From Symbiopectobacterium purcellii_A (GTDB taxonomy: Bacteria > Pseudomonadota > Gammaproteobacteria > Enterobacterales > Enterobacteriaceae), in contig NZ_CP189882.1 of assembly GCF_052050035.1 (NCBI RefSeq), forward strand, positions 4,402,001 through 4,466,000: DNA of 64,000 bases, read 5' to 3'. Positions 36,390 to 46,007 of this stretch are shown here, piece after piece. The notes beneath the pieces were generated by a model. It searched no databases. It was given only the letters and a program-made list of their open reading frames with translations, and was not told the DNA's origin. The number at the start of each line of letters is the position of its first letter. Within the stretch, counting starts at the first letter, position 1. A program made the translations under genes and the position numbers.

Positions 36390-36833
36390 TTACGCGCTTT
36401 CATCCAGATAGAGGTGAAGGCGCGGAATCAGCAGTCGCAGCGCTTTCGCTTTCGGTCTGAATTTGGGTTGAACACTGTCAGCCAGATAGTTTCCCAATTC
36501 ACCAATGAGTGGAATGCGTGATTGATCGCGGCACAACACCAATAACGGTGACGGGCAGGGGTGTTGCACCTGTTTCTGCGCGTCCTGATACCACACTCGG
36601 GCGATAGGTTGTACTTTCACCGGCCGTTTAATCTTCAACACGTCATCTTGCGGCAGCTTTTTGATATCAATCAGTTCCTGGGTTACCCGGGCGTGCCAAG
36701 TGGCTTTTTCTGTCGGTGAAATTCCGCGGGTTGCCTGAAGGCTTTTCTCCAGTTTTTCTAATACCGCCTCGCGGGTCAGCGTATTCACTACATGCTTATT
36801 GGCCCAACCAAAGCGCACGGTATCGGGTTCGAT
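36390..36833 (-). pseudogene. tus: Tus replication-fork arrest protein, C-terminal part
   Basis: Tus binds Ter sites and blocks DnaB from one side. This part reads EPDTVRFGWANKHVVNTLTREAVLEKLEKSL...IKRPVKVQPIARVWYQDAQKQVQHPCPSPLLVL...AKALRLLIPRLHLYLDESA, matching E. coli Tus from about residue 180 to the end. It is separated from the N-terminal part by IS630, and the ~85 residues that should lie between are absent. Thus tus is inactive irrespective of the IS. Confidence 0.9.
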
Positions 36834-36835
36834 TA

Positions 36836-37913
36836 TAGCTAAACGACTTAATTTTGATTACATTATTTAAATGAGCTATTCAATTGATTTTAGACGTAAA
36901 GTGATATCTACACGGAAAAACGAAGGGTTGAGTATCCGAGAAACAGCGAAGCAATTTCGGATTGGCCCTGCCTCTGTATCGCGTTGGATTAATCAAATAG
37001 AGTCAAAAGCATCGACCACGCGTCAGCGAAAGATCGGCTTTGTTGAATAATTTAACCGTTTGATTTACATCTTCTTTAGTTAGAATGCATTTACAGAGAA
37101 TGTATTTTGTTAGAACGACAAATCAAATAGTTAGCACAATAAAAAGCATTCCGAGAGGAAAAATTAGTCGTTGAAATTTTATAATGCTTATATAAATCAG
37201 TATCTTAAATTATTCAACAAAGCCCGAAAGATCGATAAATCCGAGTTGATAAAAGATGTTGAACAATATCCAGATGCTTACCAAAAAGAACGTGCAGAGC
37301 GTTTTGGCGTTTGTCAGAAGGCCATTTGGCAAGCGCTTAAAAAGCTGGGATTGACCTATAAAAAAAACTCTACGTCATCCGAAAGCCGACGAAAACGCCC
37401 GGCAGGGATTTCAACAAAAAAAACAACAGTATGAAAAAGAAGGTAAACCTATTGTTTTTATTGATGAAAGTGGTTTTTCACACGATGCCCCACGGACTCA
37501 CGGCTATTCCCCAAAAGGTCAACGGTGTTTTGGCCTGAAGAACTGGGGAGCTAGGGGAAGAACAAATGTTATCGGCGCTTTATTAGGCACAACGCTGTTT
37601 GCTATCGGATTATTTGATATCAATATTAACAGCGATGTTTTCTATGCCTGGGTCACACAAGTCCTTATCCCAGTACTCCCTAAAAACAGTGTAATCATGA
37701 TGGACAATGCCACTTTTCACAAAAAACATAATATTCAACAAGTCATCATCGATGCAGGGTATATGGTGGAGTATTTGCCTACATATTCGCCAGATCTTAA
37801 CCCAATTGAGCATAAATGGGCACAAGCAAAAAGCAAAAAAAGAGAGATGGGTTGCGATACAGAGAGTTTGTTCTCAGTCCATATGGTGTAATCAAAATTA
37901 AGTCGCTTGGCTA
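36836..37913 (+). mobile_element. IS630-family element with MITE inside, in tus
   Basis: TA lies at 36834-36835 and 37914-37915. Without the 189-bp MITE and its 9-bp duplication the element is standard length. Transposase N-terminus at 36871, cut by the MITE after RQRKI, and also carrying the A8 run. It sits exactly at the point where ~85 codons of tus are missing. Confidence 0.93.
37036..37224 (-). mobile_element. 189-bp IS903-type MITE with perfect 9-bp duplication
   Basis: Complete copy in IS630. The duplication CGAAAGATC is perfect at 37027-37035 and 37225-37233. Confidence 0.96.
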
Positions 37914-37915
37914 TA

Positions 37916-38159
37916 CCGTCTCGGCATAATGATGAATAAACAAACGTTGAACGTGTGCCAGACCCGCCGCACAGGCCGCTTCGCCTTGCAACGCCGTAAC
38001 GGGGATCTGAGTGATGGGATCGTGTTCTTTCCCTTTTTCGACAGTCGGGAGGATGAACACGCGAGCATTGAGCAGGGTAAGCGAGGCCAAACGCTGGCGA
38101 AATTCTGCAAGCAGCTGTTCTAGTGATGAAAAGGTCTCATAAAGGGCAGCAATCAGTTG
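37916..38159 (-). pseudogene. tus: Tus, N-terminal part
   Basis: The minus strand reads QLIAALYETFSSLEQLLAEFRQRLASLTLLNARVFILPTVEKGKEHDPITQIPVTALQGEAACAAGLAHVQRLFIHHYAET. It aligns with E. coli Tus residues ~7-92. The first few codons and the promoter are replaced by IS30-A at 38160. In E. coli a Ter site overlaps the tus promoter; none remains here. Confidence 0.88.
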
Positions 38160-39445
38160 CCCCATTCCCACTCGAAACGCAACAAAGTGACCCACTTGCC
38201 AGAGTCGGATAAAATCACCGTTCTGGCCATACTGGAGAGCCTGTTGCATGCAGGGAAAACATCTGACTCAGAAAGAACGATTCTACATCGAAAAGCGGCG
38301 TGGTGAAGGTGTCAACCAAGCTACCATCGCCAGAGAGCTTGCTCTGCCTCGCTCGACCATCAGCAGGGAACTCAGACGCAATACCGACCCTACTTTCAAT
38401 GGTGTCTACTGCTGTAGAAGGGCGGACACTCTGGTCCGGGAACACCGTCATAAGCCTCTGCCAAACAATGCTTTTTACCAGTTGGAGCCACACATTCAGA
38501 ACTTCATCAGGCAGGCGCTTTCCACTCACTCTTCACCTGAAATCATCAGTGGCCGTTTGCACCTGGAATTCGGTATATCTGTCAGCAAGAATACGCTATA
38601 TCGCTATATCCTGCAGGAGAGACAGGCTGGCGGGGAGCTATATCAGCAACTTCCTCATCGGGGAAAACGTTACAGGTACAATGCCGAAAACCTCAAATCA
38701 GGCCCTATTCCCAACCGTGTTGGTATTGAGTATCGCCCAGCTCAAGCCGAGCTTAAACAGGAGCCTGGCCACTTCGAAATTGACACTATTTTTGGCAAAG
38801 ACCAGAAGTCATTCTTGTTAACCATCGTAGGTAAAGCATTGAAAACCGTCATCATTCGCAAACTGCCTAATAAGCGTGCGGAGACTGTGGTTGCTGCTTT
38901 CAGGGACATTGAAGCTAATACCTTTTGCAAGTTTAAGACCCTAACAGCTGATAACGGCCCTGAATTCGCTCTGCACGAGCAAATTACTCAAATCACAGGG
39001 GCGCAGGTCTACTTTGCCCATCCTTATCATTCCTGGGAGAGGGGCTTGAATGAGCACACCAACGGGCTGTGTAGTGGCATACTGAATTTGGCCACCTAAG
39101 TAGAGGTGATATGCTTACCTCATAATTTTTATAGGTGCCAAAATGAGTAAAATAATTACTGCTGAATTTAAATGTGAAACCGCCAAATTAGTCCTTGACC
39201 AAAATTATACCTACCAGGAAGCCGCGAAAGCCATGAACGTCAGTCTTTCAGCGATTAGCCGGTGGGTAAGAGCCCTTCGTTTAGAACGTCAAGGGAAAAC
39301 ATCGCCTTGTCTGCCATTAACACCTGAACAAATTGAGTTCAGAGAAATGAAGAAAAAAATCCACCGACTGGAAATGGAGAATGCCATCTTAAAAAAAGGC
39401 TACTGCGCTCTTAATGTCCGACTCACTGAAAAATTCTCGGTAGTT

Positions 39446-39634
39446 GGCTTTGTTGTATAATTTAACCGTTTGATTTACATCTTCTTTAGTTAGAATGCAT
39501 TTACAGAGAATGTATTTTGTTAGAACGACAAATCAAATAGTTAGCACAATAAAAAGCATTCCGAGAGGAAAAATTAGTCGTTGAAATTTTATAATGCTTA
39601 TATAAATCAGTATCTTAAATTATTCAACAAAGCC
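39446..39634 (-). mobile_element. 189-bp IS903-type MITE with perfect 9-bp duplication
   Basis: Complete copy in IS3-A orfA. The duplication TCGGTAGTT lies at 39437-39445 and 39635-39643. One terminal-repeat base differs (GGCTTTGTTGTATAA). Confidence 0.95.
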
Positions 39635-39669
39635 TCGGTAGTTGAAAAGCTAAGAGCGCTTTATCCAGT

Positions 39670-40706
39670 AAACTAGTTGCTGAATAGAGACTTGCATTTT
39701 TTGTCAGGCTATTGAGAATAAAAAGAGGTTTAACTTAGAGAATAAAGGTTTGAAATGATCAACAAAGAGCGGTTGTTACGAGATAATCGTTTATGTAAAG
39801 CAATCATTGGATTATCAGTCGAAGAAGTGAAAAATTTAGCCGCTGAATTTTCAGCTTGTTATTTGATTTATCGGAAAAAGAATCGAAAAGATCACGAGCG
39901 GCAGATGGGTGCAGGGCAGAAAGGATTTATCCCAACCCCATTAGATAAACTGCTTTTTATTTTATTGTATTTAAAATGTTATCCGACCTATGATTTGCAA
40001 GGACTTCTTTTTGGTTTAGATAGAACACGGGTATATCGCTGGGTAAAAATATTATTGCCGGTTTTAGAGATGACCTTGGGGCGAGAATGTGTTTTGCCCG
40101 CTCGTCAAATTCGCTCTACTGAGGAATTTTTTCGCGCCTTTCCTGGAGTTAAAGACGTCTTTATTGATGGGACAGAGCGACCTGTCCAAAAGCCTAAGAA
40201 TCTGCGTCGGCGAAAAAAAATGTATTCGGGAAAGAAAAGACAGACCACTCGAAAAGGGCTTATTATGACTGACGAAACAAGGCAAGTTGGATTTATCCCC
40301 ATGAGCAAAAATGGGCGCCGTCACGATAAACGCTTACTCGATAAAGTCGATATAATTCGCCATATTCCTCCTGAGGTAACCATCTGGGCAGATACCGGTT
40401 TTCAAGGTATAGATAAACAGTATCCTAATACACAAATCCCAAAAAAAGGAACTCGAAAAAGACCTTTATCGCCTGAACAAAAACAAGAAAATAAAATAAT
40501 CTCGGGCATCCGTATTACAGTTGAACACGCCATCGCGGGTATCAAGCGCCTCGGTTGCATGACCCAAATTTTACGGAATCGTAGACCCTTTATTGATGAT
40601 ACCTTCTTACTCCTTAGCGCCGGTCTTTGGAATTTCCATCGCAGAACAGCGTAAAATTTACTTCAATCACCGAAACACCCTTATTTCACTATTAAGCAAC
40701 ACGCTT
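39670..40706 (+). mobile_element. complete IS5-D4 element, 1037 bp
   Basis: Imperfect inverted ends AAACTAGTTGCTGAATAGAG and (complement) AAGCGTGTTGCTTAATAGTG, with the 3-bp duplication AGT at 39667-39669 and 40707-40709 inside IS3-A. It contains an intact transposase. The 3-bp duplication and transposase type suggest the ISL2-like part of the IS5 family. Confidence 0.92.
39755..40654 (+). CDS. IS5-family (ISL2-like) transposase, intact
   Basis: The 299 residues have an N-terminal helix-turn-helix (LLFILLYLKCYPTYDLQGLLFGLDRTRVYRWVKILLPVLEM). The DDE_Tnp_4 core follows: VFIDGTERPVQKPKN (D), PEVTIWADTGFQGID (D), GIRITVEHAIAGIKRLGCM (E). ATG follows GGTTTGAA. No frame lesion. Probably competent to move the 1037-bp element. 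Confidence 0.92.
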   Translation: MINKERLLRDNRLCKAIIGLSVEEVKNLAAEFSACYLIYRKKNRKDHERQMGAGQKGFIPTPLDKLLFILLYLKCYPTYDLQGLLFGLDRTRVYRWVKILLPVLEMTLGRECVLPARQIRSTEEFFRAFPGVKDVFIDGTERPVQKPKNLRRRKKMYSGKKRQTTRKGLIMTDETRQVGFIPMSKNGRRHDKRLLDKVDIIRHIPPEVTIWADTGFQGIDKQYPNTQIPKKGTRKRPLSPEQKQENKIISGIRITVEHAIAGIKRLGCMTQILRNRRPFIDDTFLLLSAGLWNFHRRTA

Positions 40707-41062
40707 AGTGAAAGCGTTGTGTCGTATTTTTAATGTTCACCGAAGCAGTTATCGCTATTGGTGTCGACCTAAGGAGCCAGATATTGAGCGGACGATAAAA
40801 CGTAGCCTGGTCAGCGAAGCGTGGAACGTTAGTGGCGGGTCTGCGGGCGCAAGGACTATCGCCACGATGGTTACCAATACACACGACGTGAAACTTGGGC
40901 GGTGGTTAGCGGGTAAGTTGATGAAAGAATTAACCCTCGTTAGTTGCCAAACAAAAAAACATCAATACAACCGCGGTGGAAATGAACGTATTGATATTCC
41001 AAATCTGCTCAATAGGCAGTTCGCTGTTACCAAACCTGACCAGGTTTGGTGCGGCGATGTAA

Positions 41063-41251
41063 GGCTTTGTTGAATAATTTAAGATACTGATTTATATAAG
41101 CATTATAAAATTTCAACGACTAATTTTTCCTCTCGGAATGCTTTTTATTGTGCTAACTATTTGATTTGTCGTTCTAACAAAATACATTCTCTGTAAATGC
41201 ATTCTAACTAAAGAAGATGTAAATCAAACGGTTAAATTATTCAACAAAGCC
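41063..41251 (+). mobile_element. 189-bp IS903-type MITE with perfect 9-bp duplication
   Basis: Complete copy in IS3-A orfB. The duplication GCGATGTAA is perfect at 41054-41062 and 41252-41260. Confidence 0.96.
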
Positions 41252-41785
41252 GCGATGTAACCTATATTTGGACAGGCGACCGATGGGCGTATCTGGCGGT
41301 GGTATTAGATTTATTTGCCCGAAAACCCGTGGGTTGGGCAATGTCGTTTTCGCCAGATTCAGAATTAACAGCCAAAGCACTACAAATGGCTTGGGAACTG
41401 CGTGGGCATCCCAAACAAGTCATGTTTCATAGTGACCAAGGAAGCCATTACACCAGTCGTCAGTATAGGCAGGCATTGTGGCGTTATCAGATGACCCAAA
41501 GTATGAGTCGCAGAGGAAATTGTTGGGATAATAGTCCGATGGAGCGATTCTTCCGTAGTCTGAAGACTGAATGGGTGCCAACGACTGGCTACCAAAGCTT
41601 TAGTACTGCTCAATCATCCATTATTCGCTACATAACCCATTATTATAGCGATGTCAGACCTCACTGGTATAACGGTGGGTTAACACCAAATGAATCAGAA
41701 CGGCTGTTCCATCAACAGTCAGGTAGGGTGGCCAAATTTAGTTGACCACTACAACCGTTTTGTTGCGTTTCGAGTGGGAATGGGG

Positions 41786-42211
41786 CAGGGAAGTGGAACT
41801 GAGTCCTATAAAGCCTACAGCCGTGATTATGATATATCGTCGGGAAATAAACGGACTATCGCCGGCTCATCCGATCCCACTTTTTTGGGAGACGCGACAC
41901 GCTGGAACCCAGAAGATCTGCTTGTCGCTTCAGCATCGGCATGCCATAAACTCTGGTACCTGCACCTGTGTGCCGACGCTGGCATATCGGTTTGCACTTA
42001 TCGAGACAGTACAGAGGGTACGATGGTGGAAGGTAAAAAGGGGGCGTTCACGCAGATTGTGCTTAAACCTGAAATTACGCTGCGCCCCGGCGATGACCTG
42101 GAACGTGCATATGCGCTGCATCATCAGGCGCATGAACTCTGTTTCATCGCCAATTCACTTAATTTCCCAGTGACTTGCGAACCCATTATCAAACATCATA
42201 CTGCTTTGTGA
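41786..42211 (+). pseudogene. OsmC-family peroxiredoxin, N-terminus lost
   Basis: About 138 residues, GTESYKAYSRDYDISSGNKRTIAGSSDPTFLGDATRWNPEDLLVASASACHKLWYLHLCADAGI...HHQAHELCFIANSLNFPVTCEP. OsmC/Ohr proteins reduce organic hydroperoxides with two cysteines; SACH and HELCFIANS correspond to the reactive and resolving positions. The first ~12 residues and the native start are replaced by the IS30 tail. A product starting in IS sequence (ATG or GTG near 41754-41790) is conceivable, so function is uncertain rather than excluded. Confidence 0.72.
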
Positions 42212-42218
42212 TGTGGGG

Positions 42219-42247
42219 CGGTATGTTCAAAGGCGCTGAACATACCG
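42219..42247. terminator. bidirectional hairpin between osmC-like gene and ynfM
   Basis: CGGTATGTTCA, a 7-nt loop and TGAACATACCG form a perfect 11-bp stem between two convergent genes. T runs are weak on both sides. Confidence 0.55.
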
Positions 42248-42272
42248 TCTGAAGTCTATTGCCGAGATGGAT

Positions 42273-43550
42273 TTATAGGTTACGTCGTAAATACAGGCTG
42301 ACATAGAGCGCAATCAGCAGCAGCAGTCCGATAAACAGCGCCACGCCCAGCCAGCCATAATGTGACCAGAATACGCCGCCGAGCGTACCCGCCAGGCTGG
42401 AGCCCAGATAGTAGCAAAACAGATACATCGAGGAGGCTTGACCGCGTGCACGGCGTGCTCTTACACCAATCCAGCCGCTGGCAACGGCGTGTGCCGCAAA
42501 AAAACCGGCGGTAAACAGCATCATGCCGATAAAAATAAGCCACAATGCAACAAAGGCTGTCAGGCATAGCCCCGCAAGCATCAGCCCTACGGAGCCAGCC
42601 ATCACCGCACCGCGCCCATAGCGTGCTGTCATTGCGCCAGCGCGCGGTGAACTGATGCTGCCGGTGAGATACACCACCGAGAGCAAGCCAACAACGGCCT
42701 GATTCAGGGTGTAGGGCGGTGCCAGTAGCCGGTAGCCAATGTAGTTGAACAGGGTAACAAAGGCCCCCATCAGTAAAAACGCCTGAAGGAAAAGCCAGGG
42801 CAACCCGGCGTCATGCCAGTGAATCTTGGTATTAATCAGCAATGATTTGGGCCGCAGTGAGCCAGGGCGAAAATGGCGCGAATCCGGCAAAATACGCCAA
42901 AACATCAACGCCGCAAACAGTGCGAGAACGCCCATAACTCCGATGGCCACGCGCCAGGGGAAATAATCAGTAAGAACCCCAGTGACCAAACGACCACTCA
43001 TGCCACCGATAGAGTTCCCGCTGATGTATAACCCCATGGAGAAGGCCAGGAAGCTGGGATGAATCTCTTCGCTTAGGTAGCTCATGGCCACCGCCGCCAC
43101 GCCGCTTAATGAGAGTCCAATCAGCGCACGCATTAACAACACACCGTGCCAACTGGTCATAAAGGCGCAAATAAGCGTGCAAAATGCGGCCAACAGCAAC
43201 GAGATTACCATTACATTTTTGCGGCCCAGCGTGTCAGAAAGTGGACCGGTAAACAATAACCCAACCGCAAGCATTATCGTGGCAATCGATAATGACAGGC
43301 TACTGGTTGCTGGTGAAATACCAAAATCCTGCGACAGCACGGGTAAAATCGGTTGTACGCAATACAGCAAGGCAAAGGTCGCAAGCCCGGCGGAAAACAG
43401 TGCCAGCGTAACGCGAATAAATGCAGTCGTACCACGGGTGATATACGGTGATTTGGGCGCGACGGGGATTTTACGATTCAGAGGTTCTTCGCGTCGTTCG
43501 TCATCTGGCACGGTGACCGAATCAGATACTGAAGAAAGTGACGTACTCAA
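42273..43550 (-). CDS. ynfM: MFS transporter YnfM
   Basis: About 425 residues, close to E. coli YnfM (arabinose-efflux-like MFS, 12 helices). Matching stretches include RVTLALFSAGLATFALLYCVQPILPVLSQDFG, LLFTGPLSDTLGRKNVMV (motif A), GVAAVAMSYLSEEIHPSFLAFSMGLYISGNSIGGMSGRL and SWRVAIG-type loops. I prefer the TTG at 43550 (AAGGAATAGT before it); the longer frame to 43676 adds residues not found in the family. No lesion seen. Its substrate is not established. In E. coli ynfM lies next to ynfL and mlc; here IS nests separate them. Confidence 0.9.
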   Translation of the reverse strand: MSTSLSSVSDSVTVPDDERREEPLNRKIPVAPKSPYITRGTTAFIRVTLALFSAGLATFALLYCVQPILPVLSQDFGISPATSSLSLSIATIMLAVGLLFTGPLSDTLGRKNVMVISLLLAAFCTLICAFMTSWHGVLLMRALIGLSLSGVAAVAMSYLSEEIHPSFLAFSMGLYISGNSIGGMSGRLVTGVLTDYFPWRVAIGVMGVLALFAALMFWRILPDSRHFRPGSLRPKSLLINTKIHWHDAGLPWLFLQAFLLMGAFVTLFNYIGYRLLAPPYTLNQAVVGLLSVVYLTGSISSPRAGAMTARYGRGAVMAGSVGLMLAGLCLTAFVALWLIFIGMMLFTAGFFAAHAVASGWIGVRARRARGQASSMYLFCYYLGSSLAGTLGGVFWSHYGWLGVALFIGLLLLIALYVSLYLRRNL

Positions 43551-43695
43551 AACTATTCCTTGGCAACAGGGGGAAAGTAGCAAATTTATGCGGCATTCTG
43601 CGTGCGATGTAGTGTATGACGCGTAGAGGATCATAGAAGGGTAAAAATGTTTTGTATAATATATTAATAATACCAATTGATATGTTTAAAATATT

Positions 43696-44467
43696 GAGTC
43701 TGTAAAGAATTTTGTGTAAATGGCTCCATTGCTTAACCGGAGATTCGTTCTCCATACATCAACATGAATTGGCTCATAGCAGGTTTCCAGTCTCTGATTG
43801 GCAAGGTCCATTTAGCAGAGATATTATGCAAGGCTAGATAGAGTAATTTTATCACCGAGTCATCCGTTGGAAATATTCGTCGCGTTTTCGTTATCTTGCG
43901 CAATGAAGCATTTAACGACTCTATCGCGTTGGTGGGCTTTGTTGAATAATTTAACCGTTTGATTTACATCTTCTTTAGTTAGAATGCATTTACAGAGAAT
44001 GTATTTTGTTAGAACGACAAATCAAATAGTTAGCACAATAAAAAGCATTCCGAGAGGAAAAATTAGTCGTTGAAATTTTATAATGCTTATATAAATCAGT
44101 ATCTTAAATTATTCAACAAAGCCACGTTGGTGGTGTAGATAACCTTGCGGATCTCCGGCGGAAAGTCAAAAATGACGATGAGACGTTCCCAATTATTTCT
44201 CCACGACGGGCTGATCGTCGGGAACTGCTCATCCCATTTGGCCGCGAAGGCATCCAGGGCCTCTTCAGCGCCCTCTAGCGTTGCGGAACTATAGATGGTG
44301 CGCAGGTCAGCAGCAACGGCCTTACGCTCTTTCCAGCCGACGTAGCGCAGCGAGTTCCGCACCTGATGCACAATGCAGAGCTGTACCCGCGTATGCGGGT
44401 AAACAGCTTCAATGGCATCAGGAAAGCCTTTCAGGCCATCGCAGCAGGCGACGAAGATGTCCTTTAT
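43696..44467 (-). mobile_element. IS256 3' part with MITE inside
   Basis: The right end (GTCTGTAAAGAATTTTGTGTAAATGG) is followed by the transposase C-terminus on the minus strand. The element is cut at the codons for RGLQDIF, where the 91-bp MITE begins. The 189-bp MITE lies at 43935-44123. Beyond the small MITE, IS256 sequence resumes in the opposite orientation. Confidence 0.9.
43935..44123 (-). mobile_element. 189-bp IS903-type MITE, near-perfect duplication
   Basis: Complete copy in the IS256 fragment. The 9-bp flanks GCGTTGGTG and ACGTTGGTG differ at one base, a mutated duplication. Confidence 0.93.
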
Positions 44468-44558
44468 AGCCAAGCGACATTATTTTGATAACAGCCAGCT
44501 ATGCTTCTTTGCCGCATATCAGGGCATAGGATGTAATCATTTTTAAGTCGGTTGGCTA
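44468..44558 (+). mobile_element. 91-bp IS630-type MITE at an IS256 inversion point
   Basis: Ends TAGCCAAGCGAC and GTCGGTTGGCTA with TA on both sides. The IS256 sequence reads minus on its left and plus on its right, so it marks a rearrangement joint. Confidence 0.9.
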
Positions 44559-44560
44559 TA

Positions 44561-44710
44561 GTTCCTCAACGCTAGAGGGCGCTGAAGAGGCCCTGGATGC
44601 CTTCGCGGCCAAATGGGATGAGCAGTTCCCGACGATCAGCCCGTCGTGGAGAAATAATTGGGAACGTCTCATCGTCATTTTTGACTTTCCGCCGGAGATC
44701 CGCAAGGTTA
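44561..44710 (+). mobile_element. IS256 internal fragment, inverted relative to the neighbour
   Basis: It codes in the plus direction for SSTLEGAEEALDAFAAKWDEQFPTISPSWRNNWERLIVIFDFPPEIRKV, part of the IS256 transposase. The same codons appear on the minus strand at ~44150-44290, so this is a second partial copy. IS630 cuts it at 44711. Confidence 0.88.
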
Positions 44711-45590
44711 TAGCCAAGCGACTTAATTTTGATTACACCATATGGACTGAGAACAAACTCTCTGTATCGCAACCCATCTCTCTTTTTTTGCTTTTTGCTT
44801 GTGCCCATTTATGCTCAATTGGGTTAAGATCTGGCGAATATGTAGGCAAATACTCCACCATATACCCTGCATCGATGATGACTTGTTGAATATTATGTTT
44901 TTTGTGAAAAGTGGCAGTGTCCATCATGATTACACTGTTTTTAGGGAGTACTGGGATAAGGACTTGTGTGACCCAGGCATAGAAAACATCGCTGTTAATA
45001 TTGATATCAAATAATCCGATAGCAAACAGCGTTGTGCCTAATAAAGCGCCGATAACATTTGTTCTTCCCCTAGCTCCCCAGTTCTTCAGGCCAAAACACC
45101 GTTGACCTTTTGGGGAATAGCCGTGAGTCCGTGGGGCATCGTGTGAAAAACCACTTTCATCAATAAAAACAATAGGTTTACCTTCTTTTTCATACTGTTG
45201 TTTTTTTTGTTGAAATCCCTGCCGGGCGTTTTCGTCGGCTTTCGGATGACGTAGAGTTTTTTTTATAGGTCAATCCCAGCTTTTTAAGCGCTTGCCAAAT
45301 GGCCTTCTGACAAACGCCAAAACGCTCTGCACGTTCTTTTTGGTAAGCATCTGGATATTGTTCAACATCTTTGATCAACTCGGATTTATCGATCTTTCGC
45401 TGACGCGTGGTCGATGCTTTTGACTCTATTTGATTAATCCAACGCGATACAGAGGCAGGGCCAATCCGAAATTGCTTCGCTGTTTCTCGGATACTCAACC
45501 CTTCGTTTTTCCGTGTAGATATCACTTTACGTCTAAAATCAATTGAATAGCTCATTTAAATAATGTAATCAAAATTAAGTCGTTTAGCTA
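44711..45590 (-). mobile_element. complete IS630-family element (A8) joining unrelated flanks
   Basis: TA at both edges, but the left flank is IS256 and the right flank is IS30, so the flanks are not one interrupted sequence. The transposase starts at 45555 and breaks at the A8 run. One coding change is NAT... to TAT (MMDTATFHK), replacing a residue beside the second catalytic Asp. Confidence 0.92.
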
Positions 45591-45592
45591 TA

Positions 45593-45697
45593 TCAGCAAC
45601 TTCCTCATCAGGGAAAACGTTACAGGTACAATGCCGAAAACCTCAAATCAGGCCCTATTCCCAACCGTGTTGGTATTGAGTATCGCCCAGCTCAAGG
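45593..45697 (+). mobile_element. IS30-A internal fragment
   Basis: About 105 bp coding for QQLPHQGKRYRYNAENLKSGPIPNRVGIEYRPAQ, part of the IS30-A transposase. It is the left flank of another IS30-A inserted at 45698. Confidence 0.85.
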
Positions 45698-46007
45698 CCC
45701 CATTCCCACTCGAAACGCAACAAAGTGACCCACTTGCCAGAGTAGGATAAAATCACCGTTCTGGCCATACTGGAGAGCCTGTTGCATGCAGGGAAAACAT
45801 CTGACTCAGAAAGAACGGTTCTACATCGAAAAGCGGCGTGGTGAAGGTGTCAACCAAGCTACCATCGCCAGAGAGCTTGCTCTGCCTCGCTCGACCATCA
45901 GCAGGGAACTCAGACGCAATACCGACCCTACTTTCAATGGTGTCTACTGCTGTAGAAGGGCGGACACTCTGGCCTGGGAACGCCGTCATAAGCCTCTGCC
46001 AAACAAT

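Larger units (their letters stand above)
39070..41753 (+). mobile_element. IS3-A element with two MITEs and IS5-D4 nested
   Basis: Ends TGTAGTGG and CCACTACA. OrfA starts at 39143 (MSKIITAEFKCETAKLVLDQNYTYQEAAKAMNVSLSAISRWVRALR); one extra A near 39397 shifts its last codons. The first MITE (39446-39634) and IS5-D4 (39670-40706) separate orfA from orfB. A second MITE (41063-41251) interrupts orfB before VTYIWTG. The C-terminal orfB part (41299-41745) has HSDQGSHYTS and SRRGNCWDNSPMERFFRSLK. Not functional. Confidence 0.9.
38160..41785 (+). mobile_element. IS30-A interrupted by IS3-A
   Basis: The IS30 left end is at 38160 and the transposase ORF at 38248 runs 275 codons to NEHTNGL. IS3-A then begins at 39070, and after IS3-A only the last ~32 bp of IS30 (41754-41785) remain. 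About 165 bp of IS30 between the breakpoints are lost, so the C-terminal catalytic region is gone. A DKALKT to GKALKT change is also present. The element lies between tus and an OsmC-family gene and truncates both. Confidence 0.88.

Noticed and set aside
40064..40324. Repeated 86-codon ORF antisense to IS5-D4 (MTAPIFAHGDKSN...)
   Set aside because: Shadow of the conserved transposase frame on the other strand, present in every copy.
43551..43755. N-terminal extension of YnfM and a 77-codon ORF across it
   Set aside because: The residues do not match the family, and the TTG at 43550 with AAGGAA upstream gives normal length.
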